Below, one piece after another: positions 26,100 through 34,454 of a stretch of 64,000 nt of DNA; the stretch's first letter is position 1; each line of letters starts with the position of its first letter. The notes under the pieces are model-generated. The model worked only from the letters and a program-made list of their open reading frames with translations, was not told the origin of the DNA and did not search any database. Position numbers and translations under genes: made by a program. Source of the stretch: Panacagrimonas sp963975245 (GTDB lineage Bacteria > Pseudomonadota > Gammaproteobacteria > Nevskiales > Nevskiaceae); contig CAXBFJ010000002.1 of the NCBI GenBank assembly GCA_963975245.1, forward strand, positions 186,001 through 250,000, in the 5' to 3' direction.

Positions 26100-26498
26100 T
26101 TATTTCTTCAACAAGTCACGAATTTCACCCAGCAAAACTTCTTCTTTGCTTGGTTCCGGCGGTGCTGCAGGGGCTGCCTCTTCCTTCTTCTTGGCGGCGT
26201 TAATGCCCTTGACCACCATGAAAATAGCGAACGCAACGATCACAAAATCAAATGTCGCCTGAATCAGCTTGCCGTAGCTCAGAAGAACGGCGGGCGTGTC
26301 GCCTTGGGCGGCCTTGAGCGTGATCGCCATATCAGAAAAATCGACACCCCCGACAATGACGCCCAGAACCGGCATCACGACGTCTGCGACCAAGGATGAG
26401 ACGATCTTGCCGAAGGCTGCGCCAATCACCACACCCACGGCCAGATCGACCACATTGCCACGCATGGCGAACGTTTTAAATTCCTGCATCATGCTCAT
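26100..26498 (-). CDS. mscL: Large-conductance mechanosensitive channel MscL
   Basis: 132 residues, the normal size. Family landmarks: MQEFKTFAMRGNVVDLAVGVVIGAAFG (S1 amphipathic helix and first membrane helix), a periplasmic loop, a second membrane helix (FVIVAFAIFMVVKGIN) and a charged C-terminal bundle. Opens under membrane tension on osmotic downshock. The ribosome site GGGAGAG is clear. Confidence 0.97.
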   Translation of the reverse strand: MSMMQEFKTFAMRGNVVDLAVGVVIGAAFGKIVSSLVADVVMPVLGVIVGGVDFSDMAITLKAAQGDTPAVLLSYGKLIQATFDFVIVAFAIFMVVKGINAAKKKEEAAPAAPPEPSKEEVLLGEIRDLLKK

Positions 26499-26574
26499 CG
26501 AATCTCTCCCTGTAGGCCCGGAAGGGCCTTTCGCGGCGGATTTTAGCGACTGTCTGGTCGGATTGCGACAGCGT

Positions 26575-27453
26575 TCAGGTCATGCTCGCCGGCAGACCCG
26601 TGCTGAGGTCTGGATAGCGCAACTTGACGCCTAATTCATCGCGAATTCGCAAATTGTGGATTCGACGGCTTTCTTCAAGAAAAGAAAGCATTTGCGGACT
26701 CAGGGTTTCGCGCGCCTGATCGAAGCTGATTCGGGGCGGCAATGGCAGCCCCAACGCCTGCGCACAACGGCTGAAGTAGTCGCACATGGTGCTGGGGTGA
26801 CCATCTGTTGCGTTGTAGACGCGCCGGTCCCGGCCGCGGTCCATGGCCGCCACCGCAATATCAGCAAGGTCTTCGGAATGAATTCGGTTGGTCCATCGGG
26901 GCGGCGCCAAGGGATCGCCGTCATCAACTACAGGCAGTTTCTTGCGCAGGCGCGCCAGCGGCATGCGCCCCGGGCCGTAGATCCCGGGCACGCGCAAAAT
27001 CATGTGGGCGGTATTGGGCGGACTCAGGCTGGCCAGCGCTTCCTCAGCATCCGCGCGACGCCGGGCTCGATCGCTTTTGGGCCGGACCGGCGCTTCTTCG
27101 TCAATCCACTGCTCGCCGCAGTCACCATAAACACCGGAGGTCGAGATATAGACGACGCGGCGCGGGCGCTCGTCCAGACTGCTCAGCCATGCGCGCAGTC
27201 GCGGGTCGCTGTCGCCTGTGCGCGGCGGTGGCGCAAACCAGTAGATATGTGCCGCGCCGATCTGAGGCGCGCCCGCATCCAGATCGTGGATGCGCACAGC
27301 GGCGCAGACGCCGCTTTCCCTGATCTTCTGGCGGCTTTGTTCGCTGCGCACGATGGCTTCAACTGACTGGCCCGATTGCTGGAGACGGCGCGCGACGCGC
27401 AAACCGATGTCGCCACAACCGACGATGCAGTTCTCTGTCGCAGGATGGTTCAA
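26575..27453 (-). CDS. NAD(P)-dependent SDR/epimerase-like protein (YeeZ type)
   Basis: 292 residues. Begins with an atypical Rossmann loop CGDIGLRVARRL (GxGxxG-like, GCGDIG). The extended-SDR landmarks YISTSGVYGDCG, RVPGIYGPGR and WTNRIHSEDLA follow. This is the YeeZ/COG0451 type, often annotated as nucleoside-diphosphate-sugar epimerase without proof. The frame starts with TTG; no ATG lies close enough to give a complete Rossmann strand. 12 bases downstream of the DUF4124 gene, same strand. Confidence 0.85.
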   Translation of the reverse strand: MNHPATENCIVGCGDIGLRVARRLQQSGQSVEAIVRSEQSRQKIRESGVCAAVRIHDLDAGAPQIGAAHIYWFAPPPRTGDSDPRLRAWLSSLDERPRRVVYISTSGVYGDCGEQWIDEEAPVRPKSDRARRRADAEEALASLSPPNTAHMILRVPGIYGPGRMPLARLRKKLPVVDDGDPLAPPRWTNRIHSEDLADIAVAAMDRGRDRRVYNATDGHPSTMCDYFSRCAQALGLPLPPRISFDQARETLSPQMLSFLEESRRIHNLRIRDELGVKLRYPDLSTGLPASMT

Positions 27454-27465
27454 GTTCGTTGAGAG

Positions 27466-27954
27466 TTACTTGCAGTATTGGTCAATGGCCTGCTGCGCAT
27501 CGTTCAGGCGTTTGAGAAATTCGTCTTCCTCGAGGCGTGCGTAATTGCCATCGTCTGCCTTGACAACCAGCCTGCGAGCGGTGCGTTCTTCGAGAAACTG
27601 GTGGCGCTCGCGGGCCTGTTTGCACTGCCTCTCGGCCTTGAGTTTGGCTTGCTTCTCGGCGGCCTTGGCTTTTTCCTTGGCCTCGCGCTCCGCTTGAGCA
27701 CGCTCAAGAAAGGCCTCGGTGTCTCCGGATAGTCCGCTCTTGTTAATCTTGTTGCCGCTAGGCGTGAGTTCTGTGGCCTTCGCACCGCTGGGGCTGATGA
27801 TGTCGTAGGGCACACCGCGGGGCGGGATTTGGTCAAAGTGCATCTCGCCAGCGGCGTCTCGCCAGCGATAAACCACGCCACCCTCAGCTGTTGCCAGGGG
27901 TGTGTGACCGAGCAGCAGACCCGCAATCAGAACCGGCAGGAAGATTCGCAACAT
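27466..27954 (-). CDS. DUF4124 domain protein, exported
   Basis: 162 residues from the ATG at 27954, chosen for GAGG with an 8-base gap; two ATGs lie just upstream without good ribosome sites. A signal peptide (MLRIFLPVLIAGLLLGHTPLATA) is followed by the DUF4124 core VYRWRDAAGEMHFDQIPP. A long charged coiled-coil segment rich in Lys, Glu, Ala and Arg follows (about 80-130). DUF4124 proteins are periplasmic and of unknown function. Confidence 0.85.
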   Translation of the reverse strand: MLRIFLPVLIAGLLLGHTPLATAEGGVVYRWRDAAGEMHFDQIPPRGVPYDIISPSGAKATELTPSGNKINKSGLSGDTEAFLERAQAEREAKEKAKAAEKQAKLKAERQCKQARERHQFLEERTARRLVVKADDGNYARLEEDEFLKRLNDAQQAIDQYCK

Positions 27955-28005
27955 GGCCATGGCCTCGGCTTGCATTGAGTAAAGCGCATCATACGCAGCA
28001 GCGCG

Positions 28006-29343
28006 CTAGCGGGGCATCTGGGCCCGCGCGCCTGAAGGGCTGAAATCATTTTCATCAAAGTTGATCTCGACTCTTTCTTCATCGCCTTCGTCGATGCCCT
28101 GCACAAGATAACGTGACGAATTCAGGTCGTAGATGACCTCCACGGCAGGCACCAGTGCCTGATGGTCATAGGCCATGAGCGTGTGAACTTCCTGCCAGCG
28201 CCAGAGTTTTCCCTGTTGGTCGTAGACATCAACCATCAGGATCTGCCAGCTGTCCTCATCAATGTAGAAGCGTCGACGTTTGGATCGGTGGACGGCCGAG
28301 GGCTTGGTGTTGGCTTCCACGATCCAGACCCGATGCATTTCGTAGCGGGCCTGCGAGGGATCAACATGGCCAGGCTTGATCAGGTCGCGCAGTGAGGTTC
28401 GCTGCGCGTGCAGGGCATAACTGTTGTAGGGCATGACCATGTCGCGTTTGGCCAGGATGCGCCATGTGTAACGCTCCGGTGTGCCAAACCAGGTATCAAT
28501 CTGGTCATCCATGAGCAGATCATCCGAGGCCATGGCGGCATGATCAAACCCGAAGCTGCGCTTGCGGTGGATGTATCGCGCATCGCTGCTCTGCTGCCAG
28601 GATTGAGCGGGACGATCTTCGTTGTCCAGGGTGTCGTGAATCAGGGTCATGGCGCCGCGCAGGCGCTCCGGCTCCAGTACGGCATGCAGCCAGCGTTGAG
28701 CGACGCTCTTCTTGCCGACTTCCCCCAGTGCGTAGGGAAAACTGGCGTCCTCGCGCAGCCGAAACAGACTCAGGTTGCCAGAGCCGGTGACGGATGCGCG
28801 GCTGTACCAGCGACGGAACCCCGGGCCGCGATAGCGCAAGCGATGGTTCCAGATCGGTGCAACACCTTCTTCTGGGATCGGAAATGGTACGGCGATGCTG
28901 GCGTCGCGAATCTCGCGGCCAGAGGGCATCAAAATGGCGTTGAGTGCGTTCTGGTATGCCGCTTCATAAATTTTGGGCGGATTGGCAAAGCTGCGTCGCG
29001 TCGGATACAGCGGAACCTTGTAGGTGTCCGGGTGGCGGAGCATAAGGTCGATCTGGCCATCAGCCAGCTTGTCCCGCCACGCGTCCAGATTGGCGGCGGT
29101 GATGACGGTAATGGGTTTGTCCTGAGGAAAAGGGTCACAGTAGCGGGCGCCCTTCTTGTAGCAGGGTGGCGGTGCGCGCAGGCCGCCTTGCCACGCCGGA
29201 ATGCTGCCATCGGCGTTGCCACTGCGTTCTGCGCCCAAGGGCGTCAGCTCGCCCCGAAGCCGTTCGGCCTTGTCAGGTGACACGCCGGCTTGCAGCGAGG
29301 TGAAGGCCATGCCCAGCAGAATCGCGAGAAACCGAATGCTCAT
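28006..29343 (-). CDS. DUF1329 family periplasmic protein (complete)
   Basis: 445 residues from the ATG at 29343, which gives a clean signal peptide (MSIRFLAILLGMAFTSLQA) with GGACG just upstream. The mature start, DKAERLRGELTPLGAERSG, is the family hallmark. Later segments WNHRLRYRG, MPYNSYAL, RYEMHRVWIVEA and YIDEDSWQI align with the partial copy at the window start. A predicted outer-membrane lipid-handling-like protein of unknown role. It stands between a DUF4124 gene and envC, all on the same strand, with no DUF1302 partner here. Confidence 0.92.
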   Translation of the reverse strand: MSIRFLAILLGMAFTSLQAGVSPDKAERLRGELTPLGAERSGNADGSIPAWQGGLRAPPPCYKKGARYCDPFPQDKPITVITAANLDAWRDKLADGQIDLMLRHPDTYKVPLYPTRRSFANPPKIYEAAYQNALNAILMPSGREIRDASIAVPFPIPEEGVAPIWNHRLRYRGPGFRRWYSRASVTGSGNLSLFRLREDASFPYALGEVGKKSVAQRWLHAVLEPERLRGAMTLIHDTLDNEDRPAQSWQQSSDARYIHRKRSFGFDHAAMASDDLLMDDQIDTWFGTPERYTWRILAKRDMVMPYNSYALHAQRTSLRDLIKPGHVDPSQARYEMHRVWIVEANTKPSAVHRSKRRRFYIDEDSWQILMVDVYDQQGKLWRWQEVHTLMAYDHQALVPAVEVIYDLNSSRYLVQGIDEGDEERVEINFDENDFSPSGARAQMPR

Positions 29344-29429
29344 GAAGCGTCCATTTTTTAATGTATGAATACAGTGTCCAGCGACCAATGATGCCATCTG
29401 CAAGATGACCGCTGGATCAGGTGCTGCCC

Positions 29430-30671
29430 TCAGGGCACCAGCCAGCGCTTGGGATCAACCGTGGTCGAACCCTCGCGGATCTCGAAGTACACGCCGCTGC
29501 GATCATGCCCCCCGGACGCACCTGCCGAGGCAATGCGGGTCCCGGCGCTGACCACCTTGCCGACTTCGACACTGGCTTCCTGCAAATGGCCATACAGCGA
29601 CAGGTAGGGGCCCGCGTGATCAATGATCACGACCAGTCCGTATCGCTGCACCCAACCGACGTAAACCACGCGGCCGTCGGATACCGCGCGTACCGGCGCC
29701 CCGTTATCGGCCTTGATCCACCAGCCGCTCCAACTCAGTGGGCCGCCATTCTTGAGCGTGCCGAATTTCGCCAGCAGCGAACCGCGCAGCGGCCAGGGCA
29801 GCTTTCCGCGCTGGCTCTTGAAGGGCATGCCGCGCTCGTACTTCATCGGAGAGTCCTTCAGTGCGCTGCGCAACTCATCGAGCAATTTTTCAACCTTGGC
29901 TTGCTGAGCGCGGGCCAGCGCCAGCGCGACGGTCCGCTCGCTGCTGCGCTTTTTGAGGTCGCTCAGTCGGGTCTGCCGTTCTGATTGAGATTTTTTCAGA
30001 GCAGCGAGGGCTTTGCGCGAAGCCTCGCTGTTCTTCTCCAGACTTGCGACCTGTGCCAGCAGCGACTTCTCCGCGCGTGCCAATTGCTTGATGCGATCCT
30101 GCAACTGGTCCAATCGGGCTTGCAGCGCTTGCGCGACCGCCGCCGTATCGACGTCCAGGCGCTGCAGGGCGGAGGCCTGATCGACCGAGAACAGCATTTG
30201 GAGCGGGCCCGGGCTTCCGGCCATGTAGCTGGCCCTGAGTGCGGTCGTGAGGTCCTTGCGGCCCTTTTCGACCTGTTCGCGGGCCATTGTTTGCGCAGCG
30301 CGCGCCTTTTCCACCTCTTGCTTCTGCTCGGCCAGCTTCTGCTCGGCCCTGCGCGCGGCGCTGGCTTTTTGCGCAAGATCCTTCTCACTGGCCTCGATCT
30401 GCTTGCTCAGGGATTTGCGCGTCTGGGAATCAGAGGCCATCTCGCGGTCGAGCCGGGCGATTCTGGCACGCAGCTGGCGCAGATCACTTTCGGCCTTGGC
30501 CGCATCCTGTGCATATGCGCCGGTGGTGCTGGAAAGGCCGCCGACAAGCGTCAGGCTGAGCAATGCTGCTTTGAGCCCGTGGCTCAGCAATGCGATAATC
30601 GCCGCCCGCGAAGAGGCCACACGGGCGCGCCCGCCTCCAGGGCGCAGTGGCCGCGCAATCCTCTCAAGCAT
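29430..30671 (-). CDS. envC: EnvC-like murein hydrolase activator (degenerate LytM domain)
   Basis: About 413 residues if started at the ATG at 30671; an ATG at 30680 or a downstream GTG are alternatives. N-terminal hydrophobic signal, then a long coiled coil (roughly 55-270) rich in Lys, Glu, Gln, Ala and Arg, then a C-terminal LytM/M23 domain. The metal ligands of active M23 peptidases are largely lost (HxxxD replaced in WWIKADNG; HxH replaced by VYFEIR), as in EnvC, which activates AmiA/AmiB amidases during division instead of cutting peptidoglycan itself. In E. coli and Pseudomonas, gpmI sits between envC and the rhodanese gene; here the two adjoin. Confidence 0.9.
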   Translation of the reverse strand: MLERIARPLRPGGGRARVASSRAAIIALLSHGLKAALLSLTLVGGLSSTTGAYAQDAAKAESDLRQLRARIARLDREMASDSQTRKSLSKQIEASEKDLAQKASAARRAEQKLAEQKQEVEKARAAQTMAREQVEKGRKDLTTALRASYMAGSPGPLQMLFSVDQASALQRLDVDTAAVAQALQARLDQLQDRIKQLARAEKSLLAQVASLEKNSEASRKALAALKKSQSERQTRLSDLKKRSSERTVALALARAQQAKVEKLLDELRSALKDSPMKYERGMPFKSQRGKLPWPLRGSLLAKFGTLKNGGPLSWSGWWIKADNGAPVRAVSDGRVVYVGWVQRYGLVVIIDHAGPYLSLYGHLQEASVEVGKVVSAGTRIASAGASGGHDRSGVYFEIREGSTTVDPKRWLVP

Positions 30672-30678
30672 TTCTGAC

Positions 30679-31104
30679 ATGCAGCAATTTATCGAATTTT
30701 TTGGAAACAACGTGGCCCTTTTTGCCGCGGCGGGCTTGATCGTGATGCTCATTGTGGCCAATGAAGTACACGGAAACATGACCGGCGGTAAACGTCTGAG
30801 TGCGAGCGAAGCAGTGCGCATGATCAACGATCGAGAGCCTCTGGTGGTAGACCTGCGTGCCTCGGCTGATTTCAAGAAAGGTCACTTGCTGAATGCCATC
30901 AATATTCCCGCGCTGAAGATTGCTGATCGCACCAGTGAACTGGGCAAGGACAAGTCGCGGCCCATCATTCTCTACTGCGCGCTCGGCGGCAGTAGTCGTG
31001 AAGCCGCCATGAAACTGCGCAAACTGGGCTATACCGAGGTCTATCCGATGCGCGGTGGCATGAATGGCTGGTTGCAGAGCAGTCTGCCCATTACGGCAAA
31101 GTAA
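30679..31104 (+). CDS. yibN: Membrane-anchored rhodanese-like protein (YibN type)
   Basis: 141 residues. An N-terminal membrane helix (about 11-28) precedes a single rhodanese domain with VVDLRASADF and the active loop around Cys100 (YCALGGSSREAA). The ATG shares bases with a possible envC start (CATG), so the divergent genes have no intergenic space. First of yibN-grxC-secB-gpsA, a conserved gammaproteobacterial order. Probably handles sulfane sulfur; the exact role is unknown. No clear ribosome site. Confidence 0.93.
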   Translation: MQQFIEFFGNNVALFAAAGLIVMLIVANEVHGNMTGGKRLSASEAVRMINDREPLVVDLRASADFKKGHLLNAINIPALKIADRTSELGKDKSRPIILYCALGGSSREAAMKLRKLGYTEVYPMRGGMNGWLQSSLPITAK

Positions 31105-31121
31105 TTGCTTCTGAAAAGTTT

Positions 31122-31379
31122 ATGAAGCCAGTCCGCGTATATCTCACGATGATGTGTCCTTATTGCCAGATGGCGCGCCGCCTGCTGCAAGAAAAGGGCG
31201 TGCCCTTTGAGGAAATTCGTGTTGACCAGGACCGCTCACGGCGTGAAGAAATGATGCGCGTTTCGGGTCGCCATACGGTGCCTCAGATTTTTGTCGGAGA
31301 AACCCATGTGGGTGGTTTCGACGACTTGTACGCGCTGGAGCGCGCGGGCAAGTTTGACGCCTTGCTTGACGCTGGTTGA
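31122..31379 (+). CDS. grxC: Glutaredoxin 3
   Basis: 85 residues. Dithiol active site C12PYC15, the TVPQIFVG cis-proline loop and the GGFDDL glutathione-binding motif. Reduces disulfides and mixed disulfides using glutathione. 17 bases after the rhodanese gene. Confidence 0.97.
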   Translation: MKPVRVYLTMMCPYCQMARRLLQEKGVPFEEIRVDQDRSRREEMMRVSGRHTVPQIFVGETHVGGFDDLYALERAGKFDALLDAG

Positions 31380-31515
31380 TCTCGCATTGCCGGTCACCCG
31401 GCCCGAGCGCCAGCGATATCAGCAGCAGATATAGTGGGATCTGACCTCCGGCGTCATCCCGCCGGCAAGTCGCAGGCCCAATCATTCATTCATCAGTATC
31501 TTGAGACCCAGACCC

Positions 31516-32025
31516 ATGGCAGAACCCACCAATTCCGGCGCCCAGACAGACAATCAAAGCCGCCAGGTTTTGTTGCAGAAAATTTATATCAAGGACGCTT
31601 CCATCGAAGCGCCGGCCGCGCCCAAGGTGTTTACCAGCAACGCGCAGCCTCAGATTGATGTCAATGTGGGCACGTCCATCGCTGCACTGGAAGAGGATCA
31701 CTTCGACGTTGCGATCACGGTCACCGTGACCGGCAAGACCGAAAACGAGACGGCCTTCCTGATCGAGGTCAAGCAGGCGGGCATTTTCCTGGTCAAGGGT
31801 TTTCCCAATCCGCAGGAAAAAAGTGCGGTGATCGGGGGCTACTGCCCGAGCATGCTGTTTCCCTTTGCACGTGAAGCGGTTGCTGATTTCGTGCAGAAAG
31901 CGGGGTTCCCGCAGTTGCTGTTGCAGCCAATCAATTTTGAAGCGCTCTATATGGAGCATCTGGCCAAGCAGAAGAAGCAGACAGAAAGCAGCATCATTAC
32001 CGACCCGTCCGCCAAGCCCAACTAG
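31516..32025 (+). CDS. secB: Protein-export chaperone SecB
   Basis: 169 residues from the ATG at 31516 (a TTG lies 15 bases upstream in frame). Family segments: QKIYIKDASIEAP, IDVNVGTSIAALEEDHFDVAITVTVT, the GIFLVKGF-type core and YCPSMLFPFAREAVADFVQKAGFP. Tetrameric chaperone that holds preproteins unfolded for SecA. 137 bases after grxC, 14 before gpsA. Confidence 0.97.
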   Translation: MAEPTNSGAQTDNQSRQVLLQKIYIKDASIEAPAAPKVFTSNAQPQIDVNVGTSIAALEEDHFDVAITVTVTGKTENETAFLIEVKQAGIFLVKGFPNPQEKSAVIGGYCPSMLFPFAREAVADFVQKAGFPQLLLQPINFEALYMEHLAKQKKQTESSIITDPSAKPN

Positions 32026-32039
32026 GCGCGGGGCAGGAC

Positions 32040-33035
32040 ATGCAGTTCGGTGTTCTCGGCGCGGGCTCCTACGGCACAGCCATCGCTATTGCCCTGGCCA
32101 GACGCGGAAGCAAGACGCATCTGTGGGGCCGTGACCCTGATGCGCTGGCAGCCATGCAGGAAGCGCGAATCAATCGTCGATACTTGCCTGAATGTCGCTT
32201 TCCCACTGAGCTGACCGCGTCGTCGGATCTGGAGACAACGCTCCAGCAATCTGCACACGTGATGTTGGTGGTGCCCAGCGCGGCCTTGCGAGAAACCTGT
32301 GAGCGTATCAAGCCGCTTCTGGGTCCGGAGCAGGGGCTGGGTTGTGCTTGCAAGGGACTCGAACCGGGCACCGGAAAGCTGGTGCATGAAGTGGTAGCAG
32401 AAGTGCTGGGACAGGCGCGGCCGCTCGCCGTGATTTCCGGACCTACGTTTGCCAAGGAAATGGGGCTGGGCATGCCGACGGCGGTAACGGTGGCCTCTCC
32501 TGTTCCGACTTTCGCGGAATTGATAGCACAGGCGATGCATGGTGACGGGTTTCGTGCGTATACCTCGGACGATGTGATCGGTGTGGAGATTGGCGGATCG
32601 GCGAAGAATGTCATGGCGATTGCCGTTGGTATTGCCGATGGTCTGAAGCTGGGGGCCAACACACGCGCGGCCCTGATCACGCGCGGGCTCGCCGAAATCA
32701 TGCGGCTGGGGGAAGCGCTCGGCGCCAGGCCTGAGACACTGATGGGGCTGTCGGGCATGGGCGATCTGGTCCTGACCTGCACGGACAATCAGTCGCGTAA
32801 CCGTCGCATGGGTCTGCTGCTGGCCGAGGGGAAGTCCGTATCACAGGCAATCGAGCAGATCCAACAGGTGGTGGAAGGCATCAAGGCAGCGCCTGAAGTC
32901 CTGCGCCTGGCGCAGCTGCATCACATTGAAATGCCCATTACTGAGCAGGTTGTGCGCCTCATCAATGGCGAGATCAATGCCGTGCAGGCGGTGCAGGCGC
33001 TGGCGATGCGACCATCCAAGGCAGAGACGGAATAA
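32040..33035 (+). CDS. gpsA: Glycerol-3-phosphate dehydrogenase [NAD(P)+]
   Basis: 331 residues. N-terminal Rossmann motif LGAGSYGTAIA, the substrate-region segments ISGPTFAKE and GGSAKNVMAIAVGI, and ETLMGLSGMGDLVLTC. Makes sn-glycerol 3-phosphate from dihydroxyacetone phosphate, the first step of phospholipid synthesis. Last gene of the yibN-grxC-secB-gpsA group, converging on the anti-sigma factor gene. Confidence 0.97.
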   Translation: MQFGVLGAGSYGTAIAIALARRGSKTHLWGRDPDALAAMQEARINRRYLPECRFPTELTASSDLETTLQQSAHVMLVVPSAALRETCERIKPLLGPEQGLGCACKGLEPGTGKLVHEVVAEVLGQARPLAVISGPTFAKEMGLGMPTAVTVASPVPTFAELIAQAMHGDGFRAYTSDDVIGVEIGGSAKNVMAIAVGIADGLKLGANTRAALITRGLAEIMRLGEALGARPETLMGLSGMGDLVLTCTDNQSRNRRMGLLLAEGKSVSQAIEQIQQVVEGIKAAPEVLRLAQLHHIEMPITEQVVRLINGEINAVQAVQALAMRPSKAETE

Positions 33036-33059
33036 TCCAGCGGACTTCTCGCCTGGCTG

Positions 33060-33806
33060 CTAGATCGAGGGCACTAGCGGCGTCGCGACGAGCACTGGTC
33101 CGGTTGGCCCGCTCTCTGCAGGCGAGCCGCCAGCTTGTTCCAGACTCACCGCTACGGTGCCCTTGGCGCTGAGACGCAGGGTGGAGGGCAGGGCCACCTG
33201 CCATGCGCCTTTGCGTGGCAAGAGACCCAAGGAAGTAGGGCTGCCGTTGTCGCCGATCCACCAGAGTTCGTAGTCCTGATCCTCGCCCAGCTTTGCAGGC
33301 TGGCTTGCGAGGACGCGTACGGCGCGGGTATCGGGCAGGATGCTAACCGTCCATTGACCGCTTTCTTCCGGCAGTTTGATGGCCGCGATGTAAGCCTGAC
33401 TCTGAACCTTGACCTCAACGATTCGGGGTTTTTCCTGCACCGGCGGCATGATGCCGCTCTGGCGGAACATCAGAACTGCCATCACCACCACAGCAGCGGT
33501 GGCGCCTGCGGCCCAGATGCGCAGGGCGTTGATTCGCGATTTTTGCTGACGGGCAACGATGGGCACGACCTTGTCATCGCCCTGGCGGATGCGCTGCTCG
33601 ATTTCGGTCCATACCAGATCGCGCGGCGGCACCGGCTCAAAAACGCCCAGCGTTGCAAATCGTTCTTCCCAGTAACGAACTTCCGTACGCAGGGCAGCGT
33701 CATTTTTGAGCAAGCGTTTGAAACGCCTGCGACTCGCGCCTGTGAGTGTTCCGGCAACATATTCCGCTGCCAGCATCTGTCTCAGTTTTGCCGATTGGTA
33801 TTTCAC
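33060..33806 (-). CDS. Anti-sigma factor (RskA/anti-sigma-K type)
   Basis: 248 residues from the GTG at 33806, which begins 2 bases after the sigma-factor stop and has GGA about 9 bases upstream; the longer frame to 33857 would run into the sigma gene. N-terminal cytosolic helical domain (LAAEYVAGTLTGASRRRF, the zinc-less anti-sigma domain), one membrane helix (WAAGATAAVVVMAVLMF) and a periplasmic RskA-like C-terminal domain (YELWWIGDNGSPTSLGLLP). It should hold the adjacent ECF sigma factor inactive at the membrane. Confidence 0.9.
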   Translation of the reverse strand: MKYQSAKLRQMLAAEYVAGTLTGASRRRFKRLLKNDAALRTEVRYWEERFATLGVFEPVPPRDLVWTEIEQRIRQGDDKVVPIVARQQKSRINALRIWAAGATAAVVVMAVLMFRQSGIMPPVQEKPRIVEVKVQSQAYIAAIKLPEESGQWTVSILPDTRAVRVLASQPAKLGEDQDYELWWIGDNGSPTSLGLLPRKGAWQVALPSTLRLSAKGTVAVSLEQAGGSPAESGPTGPVLVATPLVPSI

Positions 33807-33808
33807 GG

Positions 33809-34372
33809 TTATTCGTCCAGAAGCTCGCGCAGGCGCGCGAGACCTCGGCGCACCCAACTCTTGACGGTGCCCAGAGGCGCATTCAATCGCGTAGCCAGTT
33901 CCTGGTGTGTGTAGCCCTCGTAATATGCCAATAAAACAGCCTGTCGTTGCTCTGCGGGGAGCTGATCCAGCCCCGCGCGCATCCTGTCGATACCTTGCGT
34001 CTCTTCACTTCGCGCAAGCGGGTCCTGGGTGTCGTCAGCCAGGGTCATGGGTGGCAGGGAGATTTCGCTGTCATCATCTGGCATTTCCACTTCAGGCCGC
34101 TTCATGCGCAGCAGGTCCAGAGCGCGGTAGCGTGCGACTGCCAGCATCCAGGTCAGCGGCGAGCCTTTTTTCCCGTCAAAAGATTCAGCTTTCTGCCAGA
34201 TCTTGATGAAGCAGTCCTGGAGCGCTTCCTCTGCCCAGTCCCTGCGTTTGAGCATACGCAGCAGCAGGCCGTACAGATGCGAGCTCGTCGCGCGGTAGAG
34301 TTCCGCGAACGCGAGCTGGTCTCCTCGAGCGGTGGCTTGCAGCAATCTGCTGAGCTGCTCTACATCTGCCAT
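33809..34372 (-). CDS. ECF-family RNA polymerase sigma factor
   Basis: 187 residues with only regions sigma-2 (LYRATSSHLYGLLLRML...AEEALQDCFIKIW) and sigma-4 (LPAEQRQAVLLAYYEGYTHQELATRLNAPLGTVKSWVRRG). Resembles the SigK-like group that pairs with RskA-type anti-sigma factors; its partner is the next gene, translationally close. The regulon and stimulus are not visible here. Confidence 0.95.
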   Translation of the reverse strand: MADVEQLSRLLQATARGDQLAFAELYRATSSHLYGLLLRMLKRRDWAEEALQDCFIKIWQKAESFDGKKGSPLTWMLAVARYRALDLLRMKRPEVEMPDDDSEISLPPMTLADDTQDPLARSEETQGIDRMRAGLDQLPAEQRQAVLLAYYEGYTHQELATRLNAPLGTVKSWVRRGLARLRELLDE

Positions 34373-34454
34373 TGAGTGATTACGGGGTTACTGAATCCTC
34401 ATCATAGCGACAGACGCAGCATTCTGTACGGATCAACAATCCGCACTTGCGCAC

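Noticed and set aside
25923..26399. 158-codon plus-strand frame over the pnt upstream region and mscL
   Set aside because: It runs through the terminator and antisense through mscL; the composition is unlike a protein gene.
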